Shown: positions 45,578 through 56,146, numbered from the stretch's first letter. The stretch is DNA of 64,000 bases from Riptortus pedestris (GCA_019009955.1 CM032230.1:32584001-32648000), one strand, 5' to 3'. Program-made: numbers and translations. The notes: generated from the sequence alone by a model not told the origin.

Positions 45578-46111
45578 ATACATAGATTTTTTTTAAAAAT
45601 TTTTATTCTAGATATATTTTTGTTTACTATTTTAGTATTTCGATTGTGAACTTCAATTTATTAAAAAAATAAAAATTTATAAAACATATGTTGATATTAT
45701 GTGTCTACAAATCACAATTCTCTACTTAGTAAGCGATACATAATCCGGTTGTACACATTTAAAATTCATCCTACCGTTATATCGCATCTGGCGAAATTGC
45801 TTAAAAAATTGCTGATGAGGTAGTTCAAGAGAGTATTCGATGTGCTTTAAAATGACACCAGAATCAATATTCTAGGACCAGTAGAAACGGAGATATTAAT
45901 GAATGTCCGGCTTACCCTATCACTCGCTCCAGTGTGCGGCGTCGCAGACTTGCACAACAAACCAAAAAAAATAGTCAAATATAATATCAATGAAAAATAA
46001 GGGAACAACGATGTAGTTAAAGAACAAGATGAAAGGAACCAATTACAATTATTTAGTCAAATTCGTTTTTTTTTTCACAGTAGTGTTGTTGGAAACGAAG
46101 AATATTGTGTA

Positions 46112-46257
46112 CTTGGAGAGAAGAAAACGTCCAAATCGTCGAAGTTTTTGAAGACTCTCAGAGAGTCACTTGCTGTCCTTCCCAAGGAATAAAAGATGTA
46201 GACAATGATAAATATATAGTAATAGAAAAAATTGAAGAACGTGGTATTCTCTCCAAG
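46112..46257. mobile_element. Foldback MITE, TA target (copy 2, deleted)
   Basis: CTTGGAGAGAAGAAAACGTC at the left and GGTATTCTCTCCAAG at the right, with TA on both sides (46110-46111 and 46258-46259). The interior shares 'GAGTCACTTGCT' with copy 1 and lacks most of its long arms. 146 bp. Confidence 0.7.
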
Positions 46258-46497
46258 TAATTCTGTTTTTCGTTTTAAGTCAGCTCAAGCAGTTCCAATT
46301 CTCTTATAAATGTTTAAGGGATATGTTATACCACTTCATTCCTATTTCAATAGTCTTTCAAGTTCCTACCCTGATTCATATCGACAAAGCAAATCGATTC
46401 AAGTCTAAATATATCGAGTATTTCTTATCGGAGTGGTTCTAGCTGAATATTCCGAATCTGGAAGGCTGGTATTCCCTATAGTGCCTTACATCCTGAC

Positions 46498-46558
46498 TAT
46501 AAATAGGAGGCCTGAGGCAGCTTATCATCCAGGACGTTCGAACGACCTTTCGAGACGT
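46498..46558 (+). promoter_or_regulatory. TATA-initiator-DPE-like core promoter
   Basis: TATAAATA (46498-46505), initiator-like TCATCC (46525-46530, A at 46527) and AGACGT (46553-46558) occur at about -29, +1 and +27. This is close to the TATA/Inr/DPE layout of arthropod promoters, with the DPE off by about one base. A second GGACGT lies at 46532-46537. Confidence 0.35.
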
Positions 46559-46577
46559 CCGTTCTTTAATTCATCAG

Positions 46578-46741
46578 CTGTCGTGGACGTCACGAATACC
46601 AACTATCTATTCCCCCCTCCTCGTCCTTTTACCGTTAGTCCTGGGGCTCTTGTGCAAACTTTTTCACACCCCCCTTCGACGGAGGGTATTAAAATTGAAA
46701 TGGATCAATGCGCTCAAAAGTTCAGTTCATTTGGCCAATAA
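46578..46741 (+). CDS. Candidate coding segment / terminal exon
   Basis: Acceptor-like TTCTTTAATTCATCAG (ending 46577) opens a frame with two carried-over bases: VVDVTNTNYLFPPPRPFTVS, then PPSTEGIKIEMDQCAQKF and a TAA stop (46739-46741). The same frame is open upstream to about 46433, so it could instead be the start of a transcript from the promoter-like site at 46498. Proline-rich, no recognised domain. Confidence 0.3.
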
Positions 46742-47164
46742 GATTACTTTAAATGTCAATGTATGACTAATTCGTCAATAAGGTTATGAGTTTAGTATCA
46801 ATGAACTATGAATAACAAAAGGTTTGAATTCCTTTCCTCCCTTGTACATCAATGAAAAAATTTCACTAATAATCATTGTCAGAGTTATAAACTCAATGAA
46901 TTTAGCACATCAATGAATAAATAATATACATAAACATTAGCTGTAAACTTTATTAGAATTATAAAATAGGGTTAGGTAATTTTCAAGAGTGATTTTTTAC
47001 TCTAAAGGCTGATAATTAATAATTGGAATAAATTGTTTGTTTCTTTTTAGGGTTTTAGGGTGAACAACTACTTGGTTATCATCGCTCTATAATAAATTGT
47101 GACTATGTAAATTGTAAATATGGTTATGTCCTTTCATATCGCCATTTAAAATTTAACGATATTA
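46742..47164. other. Unassigned AT-rich DNA
   Basis: Nothing recognised. Confidence 0.4.
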
Positions 47165-47720
47165 GTGAGGGCACAACAAGTTTCTTTATAAACATTTGTA
47201 ATTTAAATTTCTTTATTCCTTATATAAATTTGTTATTTTCATAAAATTGAATAATTTATTTAGCTCTTTGTAGACATCCCCAAGAGCCACTGCTATATTA
47301 CTAGAAATATTGCATTCGTTTCGAATATTAGTACACGAATGGCATTCTATTAATACGTGCCAGACAGTTAAATTTGTTTTACATTTTCCACACATCGGGG
47401 GTTGATCTTTGTCATAAGATTAAAATGTCTAAATCTTTTGAGACCTATTCGGAGTCTTTCTCTTCCGATGTCTCTTAATAATAGTTTTTAGTTTATTGTT
47501 TTGGGGTTTCGTTCCACATTAGTTGCCTATTGCATTAATGGAAATTTATTTTATTTTCCAGTTGTTGAGATCTTGGGATGATCTGTTTATGAATTTGGTA
47601 ATTTGATTATCAATGGATAGTTCTTGAATTGTCCAAGAAATTGAGTAATTCGTCCAAGGAGTATACTGTTTAAGCTTCGTAAGAGTTTTCTGTTTAATAA
47701 TTTAGCCTAATTCCCATAGG
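47165..47720 (-). pseudogene. LINE C-terminus with CCHC-like knuckle
   Basis: Minus strand: RDIGRERLRIGLKRFRHFNL, then after a frameshift MCGKCKTNLTVWHVLIECHS and FNFMKITNLYKE. This is the conserved tail following RNase H in I/Jockey-like LINEs ('..RLRIGHT....', 'CxxCxxxLTVxHxLxEC', 'LxFLKxxxLY'). Upstream 'WNE.P' and 'NKL' remnants are also visible. Frameshifted and truncated. Confidence 0.65.
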
Positions 47721-47835
47721 ATTTGGCTATATGGGTTTTCGGTCATATAGCCGTGAGTAGAGGGGTGAAATAAATTGATTTATGCAATTATAAGTAGCCT
47801 ATAGTGAGATTACTTATCAAATAACATGAAACTCA

Positions 47836-48294
47836 AAAAGTCCGTCACGCAAGTGCTGACGTAAGTAAGCAGATTTCACAAGTGCGTTACGTATTTTCAT
47901 TTATCTGAAAACGTAAAAGTCTTATGAGAACAATATTTGGTATTTAGGCTTCAAATGAAGCGCTTCATAACATAATAGCATATTGTTAGTATGAAATGAG
48001 TAGGAGTCAATAATCAAGATATTGAAAAAAAAAGGAAAAATATCAGCATTTATAGAACATTACATTTGCAATAAGATTCTATACAATATTTGGAACCAAC
48101 GCGTAATAACGGCTATATTAATAATTTTCGAAATTCTCCCTCTAAACCCTCCCCCCCCCTCGCCCTTCCTCTGGTCCGATTTCAGCCTTTAATGAACTTG
48201 GTATTTTTTTTCCATTTATATAATATATGATATATAAAACGATTATATATCAAGTTTGGTAACGATAAGATAAAATTGCGACCGCTAGAGCGGC

Positions 48295-48338
<44 letters not shown>

Positions 48339-48750
48339 ATTATATAACAGCTTATTGTTGATATGACAGTGAGAGTATATACACTCAACCGCAAAAAAAA
48401 CCGGACACTTAGATTTAGTCTTATAATTTCCAGCTCCGGCCTTCCATCTATGTTTGAAAGACCCATTATTCTGGACCGAAATAAAACATTAATTAAAGAA
48501 AATGCTTGGTTAATAATTAAAGATGTTTAAATGTGCGAAAAACTACTTACAGTTTAGAATAGATCAACTTCACGACAAATAAATCTAATCTGAGTTTTAT
48601 CTAATTGTTTACTAATCCTGAAGGGATTAGTTCAATGGACTAAGACTCTAAATTCTCTGCAATAACTAGAATACCCACATAAAGAAAATTGCTGAAAATT
48701 AGCTTTTAATACGACAAAAATGAAGTGTCCGGTTTTTTTTTTGCGGTTGA

Positions 48751-48801
<51 letters not shown>

Positions 48802-48934
48802 CAATTTTGAACGGACCTCATTTTCTTGATCTACTATTGTAGGTAGGATCGATGGATATTTGAAGAAACATTTCGAAAATCGCTTCATGAGTACGACCTC
48901 TATAGCTGATTTCGTTTAAGGGAAATCTGCTAAA
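47836..48934 (-). mobile_element. H-family element carrying a Tc1/mariner-like MITE
   Basis: Begins AAAAAGTCCGTCACGCAAGT and ends GGGAAATCTGCTAAAAG on the plus strand. It includes the long-subfamily segment ('TTCATAACATAATAGCATAT'), the C-rich block at 48145, 'TTGCGACCGCTAGAGCGGCA' and (TA)n. A 372-bp MITE (48382-48753) lies next to the (TA)n. Confidence 0.65.
48382..48753. mobile_element. Tc1/mariner-type MITE with TA duplication
   Basis: CACTCAACCGCAAAAAAAAC and its reverse complement GTTTTTTTTTTGCGGTTGAG plus TG form inverted repeats of about 30 bp (through CCGGACACTT). TA flanks both ends (48380-48381, 48754-48755). The AT-rich interior has no transposase frame. Confidence 0.82.
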
Positions 48935-49114
48935 AGTGTTGAGGGCTCAATTTGGTACTTCGCAATCTCCTGAATTTCAGTACCCACAATATTTCAACAC
49001 CCAAGACAAATATTGGGTTAGTTTATATTGGCAAGGAGAAATCAGGTTAAAACTCAAGTGCAATAATGGAGACTAAATATAAAGAATAGAAAGAAAGAAA
49101 ACACCGTAATCTTG

Positions 49115-49230
49115 AGATAATGTTACCCCGACGCAGCTTAGCCTTATGAGTAATCACACTCGGTAAACCTGACAGACGGTAATTTGACTCCCACCTGGGC
49201 AATAGGAATTTATTTAGGTATGAACGCATT
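49115..49230 (+). mobile_element. SINE family S, head half (split copy)
   Basis: The head with 'GACGGTAATTTGACTCCCAC' and 'CTGGGCAATAGGAATTTATT' ends at CGCATTAAA, where an H element is inserted. The matching SINE tail resumes at 53492. Confidence 0.6.
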
Positions 49231-49422
49231 AAAAAGTCCGTCACGCAGGGGCTGCGTAAACTAAGCAGATTTCCCATGTGAAGTTATACAATAGAGAAAT
49301 CTCCATACGAGAGCCGAACTGTTGCGGCAAAGGGCCGAACAAGCTTTTGGCGGGAAACAGTCATCCGTTATTCGGCCCAAATTTAATAAAACTGCTAATA
49401 TCTTGGTTAATATTCAAGACGA

Positions 49423-49473
<51 letters not shown>

Positions 49474-49477
49474 TATA

Positions 49478-50720
49478 CTAGCTCAGATACCCGGCTTCGC
49501 TCGGGAATTCATTTGAGGCTGAATGGTGGTGGTATATTTTTGGCAAGGCTTTACTTTGCACAATATTTTGACATTTACCCGTTCCAGTGTTTAGGGTTAA
49601 CGCTCGTTGTTGGCATTTGTTAATAATAAAATTATTTTTTTATGTAAGACTTCACTGTCCTGCATATTGTCATATTTCCCGCCTCCTGTGCATTATGCAA
49701 AGATTCGAATTATTAAGGAGAAAATATTGGCATACATTTGAATTAATTTTTTCAGGCGAGGTACCTGGTAGTTCATATTGAAAAGATGTGTTGAGCAAAT
49801 TTCTCTAAATAACAAAATAAACAACTTTTGTTATGTGCATATTTGCCGAAACCCCAATAGGAAATCGCTATTATTAATTTCAGGCCTCCCTTATAACCCC
49901 CACTCCTGCCCGTCCCTAGAAATGTTAGTATGGCTTATTATAAGGAATGCGTTAGTGCTAATACACATACTGAGTGTTTTATTTAGTTCGGTTGAGTCTT
50001 TTGTGCCAAATAAAATTGTTGTCTCCCGCTATAATTTTTAGCGTATAACGCCTTTATACTTCGTATACGATGATAGTGTATATAAAAAAAGGTTTCTCTA
50101 AATAACAAAATAAACAACCTTTGTTATGTGCAAATATCACTATTATTAATTTCAGGTCTTCCTTATAACCCCCACTCCTGCCCGTCCCTAGAAATGTTAG
50201 TATAGCTTATTATAATGAAGGCGTTAGTACTAATTCACATACCGAGTTTGGTTTAATTCGGTTGAGTCTTTAGTGCCAAATAAAATTGTGGACTCCCGCT
50301 ATAGTTTATAGCGTATAACTTATTTATGCTACAGTATACGGCAAAAGTGCATATAACAAAAGTTACTCTAAATAACAAAATAAACAACTTTTGTTATGTG
50401 CATATTTGCTGAAAAAGCCATAGGAAACGAAATATCGCTATTTTTAATTTCAGGCCTCCCTTATAACCCCGACTCCTGTTCGTCTCAGAGAAAATTAATA
50501 TAGCCTAAAGTCTAAGTTGGGTTAGTAGTAATATACATACCAAGTTTCATAAAATTCGGTTCAACCGTTTATGTGTGAAAAGGTAACAAACCAACAAACA
50601 AACAAACATACACGAAAGAAACAAAATGCAGATATTGTGTCTATGATATGTGAAACGAAATGTTATCGTGAAATTTTGCGAAAAAAATTAATGTACAGAC
50701 AGAGGTTACATTTTTACATA
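49478..50720 (+). mobile_element. R-family retroposon inside an H element
   Basis: Starts CTAGCTCAGATACCCGGCTT at a (TA)n boundary. It contains three tandem internal units (starts near 49795, 50084 and 50358). It ends 'CCAAGTTTCATAAAATTCGG', 'TTCAACCGTTTATGTGTGAA', an (ACAA)n run and 'GTACAGACAGAGGTTACATT' with a TA tail. No reverse transcriptase frame. Confidence 0.65.
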
Positions 50721-50946
50721 TATATAGAAGATAGAGAATAAATGTACAGAACAATATTTATAGTAAATGTAATTTGCAATAAGATTAGTTTTATACAATT
50801 TTTAGCAGATTTCCCTTAAGGGAAATCAGATATTGAGGTCGTACTCATGACGCGAGTTTCGAAAAATTTCTTCAAATGTCCATCGATCCTACCCAGGAGA
50901 TGACGAAAATGAGTTTCGTTCAAAATTATATATATATATATATATA

Positions 50947-52615
50947 CTAGCTCAGATACCCGGCTTCGCCCGGGAATTTATTTGAGGCTGAGTGGTTATG
51001 GTATTTTTTTGGCAAAACTTTACTTTGCACAATATTTTGACATTTACCCGTCCCAGTGTTTAGGGTTAATATCCGTTGTTGGTATTTGTTAATAATAAAA
51101 TTAATTTCTTATGTAAGTCTTGACTGTCCTCCAAATTGTCATATTTCATATTTTGTTATATTGCCATATTTCCCGTCTCCTGTGCATAATGCATAGATTT
51201 CAGTTACTAAGGACAAAATATTAACATAGATTTGAATTAATTTTTCCAGGTGAGGTACCTCATAGTTCAAATTAGAATGAATTGTTGAGCATATCAATAT
51301 TTCTACGCAAATTACTTGCTCCACACATTGTTCCTGGAGAAATGTATAAAACAAAAGTTAATCTAAATAACAACGTAAACAACTTTTGTTATTTGCTTGT
51401 TTGTCAAAAAACAAATAGACAATGAAATATCACGAATTTTTATTTCAGGCCTCCCTTATAACCCCCACTCCCGTTCTAACCTAAAAATTTTAATATACCT
51501 TATAATCATGGAAGAATTAATGCTAATTGACATACCGAGTTTTTAAGTTCGGTTTAATCGTTAGTGCCTAATGAAATAGTTGACTCCCGCTTTAGTTTAT
51601 AGTGTATATCTCGTTTATAATTCGGTATAAGAAAAAAGTTTATATAACAAAAGTTACTCTAAATAACAAAATAAACAACTTTTGTTATGTTCATATTTGC
51701 CGAAAAACGAATAGAAAACGAAATACCGCTATTTTTAAATCAGGCCTCCCTTACAACCCCCACTCCTGCCCGTCCCTAGAAATGTTGGTATAGCTTGTTA
51801 TAATGAAAGCGTTAGTACTAATAAACATACCGAGTTTTAGTTATTTCGGTTGGGTCTTTTGTCCCAAATAAAATTATTCACTTCTGCTATAGGTTTTAGC
51901 GTATATCTCGTTTATAATTCGTTATAAGAAAAAAGTGTATATAACAAAAGTTACTCTAAATTACAAAATAAACAACTTTTGTTCTGTTCATATTTGCCGA
52001 AAACCTAATAGGAAACGAAATATCGCTATTTTTAATTTCTGGCTTCCCTCATAACCCCCTCTCCTGCCAGTCCCTAGAAATGTTGGTATGGCTTGTTCTA
52101 ATTAAAGCGTTACTGCTAATACATATACCGTGTTTTATTTATTTCGGTTGGGTCTTTTGTCCCAAATAAAATTGTTCACTTCCGCTATAGGTTTCAGCGT
52201 ATATCTCGTTTATAATTCGGTATACGAAAAAAGTGTATATAACAAAAGTTACTCTACATAACAAAATAAACAACTTTTGTTATGTTCATATTTGCCGAAA
52301 AACCAATAGGAAACGAAATATCGCTATTTTTAATTTCTGGCTTCCCTTATAACCCCCACTCCTGTTCGTCCCAGAGGATATTAATATAGCCTAAAGTCTA
52401 AGTTGGGTTAGTAGTAATATACATACCAAGTTTCATAAAATTTGGTTCAGCCGTTTATGCGTGAAAAGGTAACAAACAAACAAACAAACAAACAAATAAA
52501 CAAACAAACAAACAGACACCAAAGAGACAAAATGCAGTTATGGTGTCTATGACATGTGAAACGAAAAGTTATCGTGAAATTTCGCGAAAAAAATCGATGT
52601 ACAGACAGAGGTTAC

Positions 52616-52620
<5 letters not shown>
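50947..52620 (+). mobile_element. R-family retroposon with ~297-bp tandem units
   Basis: Starts CTAGCTCAGATACCCGGCTT. The sequence AAAAGTTA recurs at 51353, 51649, 51946 and 52244 (period 296-298 bp). Each unit carries the inverted pair ATAACAAAAGTT / AACTTTTGTTAT (or close variants) and the C-rich 'TAACCCCCACTCC' block. The 3' end has 'AAATTTGGTTCAGCCGTTTA', an (ACAA)n run and 'GTACAGACAGAGGTTACAAT'. Confidence 0.68.

Positions 52621-52661
<41 letters not shown>
52621..52661. repeat. (TA)n microsatellite of the nested H element
   Basis: About 20 TA units, continuing directly from the R tail into H 'TTTGTCTGTTAACGCTCTAG'. Confidence 0.9.
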
Positions 52662-52665
<4 letters not shown>

Positions 52666-53312
52666 CTGTTAACGCTCTAGCGGTCGCAATTTTTGTTTGA
52701 TCGTTACCAAACTCGAAATTTTATCGTTTTATGTAAAAAAGAAAGATCAAGTTTGTTAATGGCTGAAATCGGACCAGTAGGAGGGGGGTTTTTTGAAAAT
52801 TCGAAATATCTCCGTTAATATGCATCGGATCGAAAAATCGTATTGAGCCAATCTTATTGCAAATTAAATTTACTATAAATATTGTTTTATACATTTATTC
52901 TCTATCTTGAATATTAACCGAGATATTTGCATTTGTATTCTGTGTATGGTCGGCAGGGGTCGGCTATGTTCGGGACGTTCCACCGAGAGCACTGGCGGCC
53001 GTTTCCATAACTACTCGTCTCTCTTGAATAGGTTTAGAGATACCTTATTACAGTTGTTATTGGGCAGATTTATCTACTGTATAACTTCACGTGGGAAATC
53101 TGCTTAGTTTACGCAGCCCCTGCGTGACGGACTTTTTGATCCGTATGGTAACGGAGATATTTGGACTTATCGAAAATCCCCCCCCTCTAAACCCCCCCCC
53201 ATCTGACCGATTTCAGCCATTAACGAACTTGATCTGTCTTTTTGTATGAAACGTTTAAATCCCGAGTTTGGTAACGATCACACAAAAATTAAGATCGCTA
53301 GAGCGTTAACAG

Positions 53313-53316
<4 letters not shown>

Positions 53317-53367
<51 letters not shown>
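53317..53367. repeat. (TA)n microsatellite of the outer H element
   Basis: About 25 TA units between 'GCGTTAACAGACAAA' and 'ATTCTGAATGGACCTCATTT'. Confidence 0.9.
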
Positions 53368-53370
<3 letters not shown>

Positions 53371-53491
53371 CTGAATGGACCTCATTTTCGTCATCTCCTG
53401 GGTAGGATCGATGGACATTTGAAGAAAATTATCAAAAATCGCGTCATGAGTACGACCCCAATAGTTGATTTCCCTTAAGGGAAATCTGCTA

Positions 53492-53600
53492 ATAAAATTC
53501 TACGTCCCATCCTGGATAGAAGAGGCTGATAATCTGAAGATAACACATCCCAATTTGCCGTAGTAGCACAATTTTCATATGGACACTTTAAGCCTAGGTT
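53492..53600 (+). mobile_element. SINE family S, tail half (split copy)
   Basis: 'TAAAATTCTACGTCCCATCC', 'GATAGAAGAGGCTGATAATC', 'GATAACACATCCCAATTTGC' and 'CGTAGTAGCACAATTTTCAT' are the S tail. It continues the head at 49115-49230 across the H insertion. Confidence 0.58.
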
Positions 53601-53873
53601 TACAGTGAGGAGGCTAAGACACAAAATGAAAGGAAAATACAATCCCACGCAGGCTTCAGAAGCTAAGCAGATTTACCCCATGCCACACGGATAAAGCGAA
53701 AATAATATCAGATGACAAATGACGTTTTCAATCTATATTTCTCCCTTAGTATGAACTCTGGAACCTGAAAGTTGAGATGGAAATGTGTTGTTTAGTCTTA
53801 TAAAGGCTTAATTTGTAAATAGCGTGAGTAAGAATACTATACTACTATTAATTCCGTTAATATCTGACTTAGA

Positions 53874-54349
53874 AAAAAAGTCCGTAACACTGGGGCTGCG
53901 TGAACTAAGCAGATTTCCAACGTGAAGTTATACAATAGAGAAATCTGCCTACTAATAACAGTAGTAGTAAGGAATCTCTAAACCTATTCTCGAGGGGAAA
54001 AACAGTTACGGAAACGGCCGCACTAGACAGTCCCGAACATGGCCGACTCTTGACGACCCCTTACACAATACAAATGCAAATATCTCGGTCAATATTCAAG
54101 ATAGAGAAAAAGTGTATAGAACAATATTTATAGTAAATTCAATTTACAATAAGATTGGTTCTATACAATGTTTTGATTCGACGTATGGTAACGGAAATAT
54201 TTCGAAAATCCCCTCTCTAAACTCTCCCCCCCCCTCCCAATGGTCCGATTTCAGCCGTTAACGAACTTGATCTGTCTTTTTACATAAAACGTTCAAATAT
54301 CGAGTTTGGTAACGATCAAACAAAAATTGCGACCACTAGAGCATTAAAA

Positions 54350-54402
<53 letters not shown>

Positions 54403-54522
54403 TTGAACGGACCTCATTTTCGTTATGTTCTGGGTATGATTGATGGACAGAAGAAATGTTTCGAAAATCGCGCCATGAGTATCGCTCAATATCTGATTTC
54501 CCTTAAGGGAAATCTGCTAAAA
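53874..54522 (-). mobile_element. H-family HINE-like element, short form
   Basis: AAAAAAAGTCCGTAACACTG at the left (hairpin partly mutated) and GGGAAATCTGCTAAAA at the right. The middle is nearly consensus, including the 'GGCCGACTCTTGACGACCCC' variant, the C-rich block at 54220 and (TA)n (54353-54398). About 649 bp. Confidence 0.75.
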
Positions 54523-54717
54523 TTACAGCGAGCATTAACAGTCTCTTCATATCTATCTGTACATATATTTTCATCCCCTCTTGTGTGGACGATGGAAGGA
54601 CATTTAAGAACATTTTCAAAATCCACGGCATGAGCTTCTGAACGGGTGAATGAATTGAATTTTACTTGTCTGTAGCACTTTGTAACATTGACATTGAGCC
54701 GTAAATGCAACGCTTAC

Positions 54718-54815
54718 AATTTAGCTGACAATAGCTGTCCACTTCCGCTGCATGACCAACGAATTTCCATTGGGTCGCGGTCTGAATTCTGCCATTCATG
54801 GTTAAGGCCACGGAT
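54718..54815 (-). CDS. Candidate internal coding exon, unknown protein
   Basis: Minus strand: the strong acceptor AAATGCTTATTTCGTAG leads into a 98-bp phase-0 frame, IRGLNHEWQNSDRDPMEIRW then SCSGSGQLLSAK. It ends with two carried-over bases at the donor AAATT|GTAAGC. GC is above the local level. The outgoing phase matches the incoming phase of the exon at 39172-39396 on the same strand. A frame starting at an ATG on the same strand is also open, but its composition is less convincing. Confidence 0.38.
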
Positions 54816-54854
54816 CTACGAAATAAGCATTTATGAATATTCTTTAACAAAAAT

Positions 54855-55115
54855 AATCATTAATCAAGTTAAAGCGTTGGCTTCAATCTCATTGAGTGGC
54901 AACTCCCGAAATGTTGGATGGTAGAGGAACCAATTTATCCTGAACTGTAGTGGCGAGTTCAATTCCCGCCTGGGCAATAGGAATTTAATTAGTGACGAAC
55001 TCATTAAATAAAACCCTTAGTCTCACCCAAGCTAGAAAAGGGTGGCAACCTTAGATAACCCGTCCCAACTAGCCGTAGTAGTAAAAAGTGAGCGTTAGTA
55101 AATGATAATAATAAT
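54855..55115 (+). mobile_element. tRNA-derived SINE (family S), well preserved
   Basis: 'AAAGCGTTGGCTTCAATC' (A-box region) and 'GGCGAGTTCAATTCCCGCCT' (B-box) form the tRNA-like head. The body follows: 'CTAGAAAAGGGTGGCAACC', 'TTAGATAACCCGTCCCAACT', 'AGCCGTAGTAGTAAAAAGTG', ending in (ATA)n. About 260 bp. Best copy for defining the family. Confidence 0.7.
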
Positions 55116-55233
55116 TATTCATTAATGTGCGCAAATTCCAAGTTTCGTTGTATTAGGTTCGCAAGTGTTGTCAGCTAGTGTTTTTAGGACAGTTAAGCTT
55201 GAAGAAGTTGTGAGTGTTTGACATTCTGACATG

Positions 55234-55355
55234 TTTTAGCAGATTTCCCTTAAGGGAAATCAGCTATTGAGGTCGTACTCATGTCGCGAGTTTCGAAAAA
55301 TTTCTTCAAATGTCCATCGATCCTACCCAGGAGATGACGAAAATGAGGTCCGTTC

Positions 55356-55420
<65 letters not shown>

Positions 55421-56126
55421 TGTTATTGCTCTAGTGGTCGCAATTTTCGTTTGATCGTTACCAACCTCGATATTTAAACCTTTTATGTAAAAATAAAGAT
55501 CAAGTTCGTTAATGGCTGAAATCGGACCAGTGGGAGGGGGGGTTTAGAGGGGAGGATTTTTGAAAATTCAAAATATCTCCATTACTATACGTCGGAGTGA
55601 AAAATTATATAAAACCAATCTTAATGGTTTTCAGCCCTCAGCAAACCGCCACTTCAACTCATGTTACACAAACAATACTCTGCTATATACTAAATCACAT
55701 TATTTGAAGTTTAAATACCAAAAATTGTATTCAAGAGACCTTTATTACACGAGATACATGGAAATATGTCCTGCTGTCCAAAGTTTTGGACTACTAAAAT
55801 TTGATTGATATAGATAACAATTATTCTCACTTATTGTTAATTACAGTACTAGATATATTAAATAGTTCACAATAAAATTAATATTTTTTATTCTGATATA
55901 TTTGAGTAATTGTTTTTCTTTCCGGTGTGAGGGGGAAGATCCGTTTGTTTACATTTCTAACCTAACGCTTCCTGTCGGCAGGTTATTGAAATTGGATGAA
56001 ACATTTCTTATTACCGTTTGTATTTATTCTACGTGGTGTTGTGTTACCAGTATGTAGATTTATCAATTACTAAACTACACGAAAGAAATCTGCTGAGTTT
56101 ACGCAGCCCCTGCGTGACGGACTTTT
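55234..56126 (+). mobile_element. H-family element, long form
   Basis: The intact 5' end with the 20-bp palindrome GATTTCCCTTAAGGGAAATC and the intact 3' hairpin end with GACGGACTTTT. (TA)n at 55363-55418. The long-subfamily segment is present around 55630-56080 and includes 'AGCAAACCGCCACTTCAACT' and 'TTGTTTACATTTCTAACC'. About 893 bp. Confidence 0.75.
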
Positions 56127-56146
56127 CTATATTGGTGTTCAACACA

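Larger units (their letters stand above)
50801..53137 (+). mobile_element. H-family element nested in an opposite H element
   Basis: TTTTTAGCAGATTTCCCTTA at 50799-50818 and the hairpin ACGCAGCCCCTGCGT with GACGGACTTTTT at 53111-53137 define both ends. Its (TA)n hosts another R copy (50947-52620). Removing that leaves about 650 bp. The insertion is in the T-run of the outer element (ACAATTTTT|GATCCG), consistent with insertion into Ts without a long duplication. Confidence 0.75.
49231..53491 (-). mobile_element. H-family element, interrupted twice
   Basis: Plus-strand order: AAAAAGTCCGTCACGCAGGG (3' hairpin end), 'CTTTTGGCGGGAAACAG', 'TTGGTTAATATTCAAGACGA', then the R insertion (about 49424-50720). 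H sequence resumes at 'GAAGATAGAGAATAAATGTA' through TTTTATACAATTTTT, followed by the opposite H insertion (50801-53137). H resumes again at GATCCGTATGGTAACGGAG through the C-rich block, (TA)n and GGGAAATCTGCTAA. Without insertions it is about 650 bp. Confidence 0.72.
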
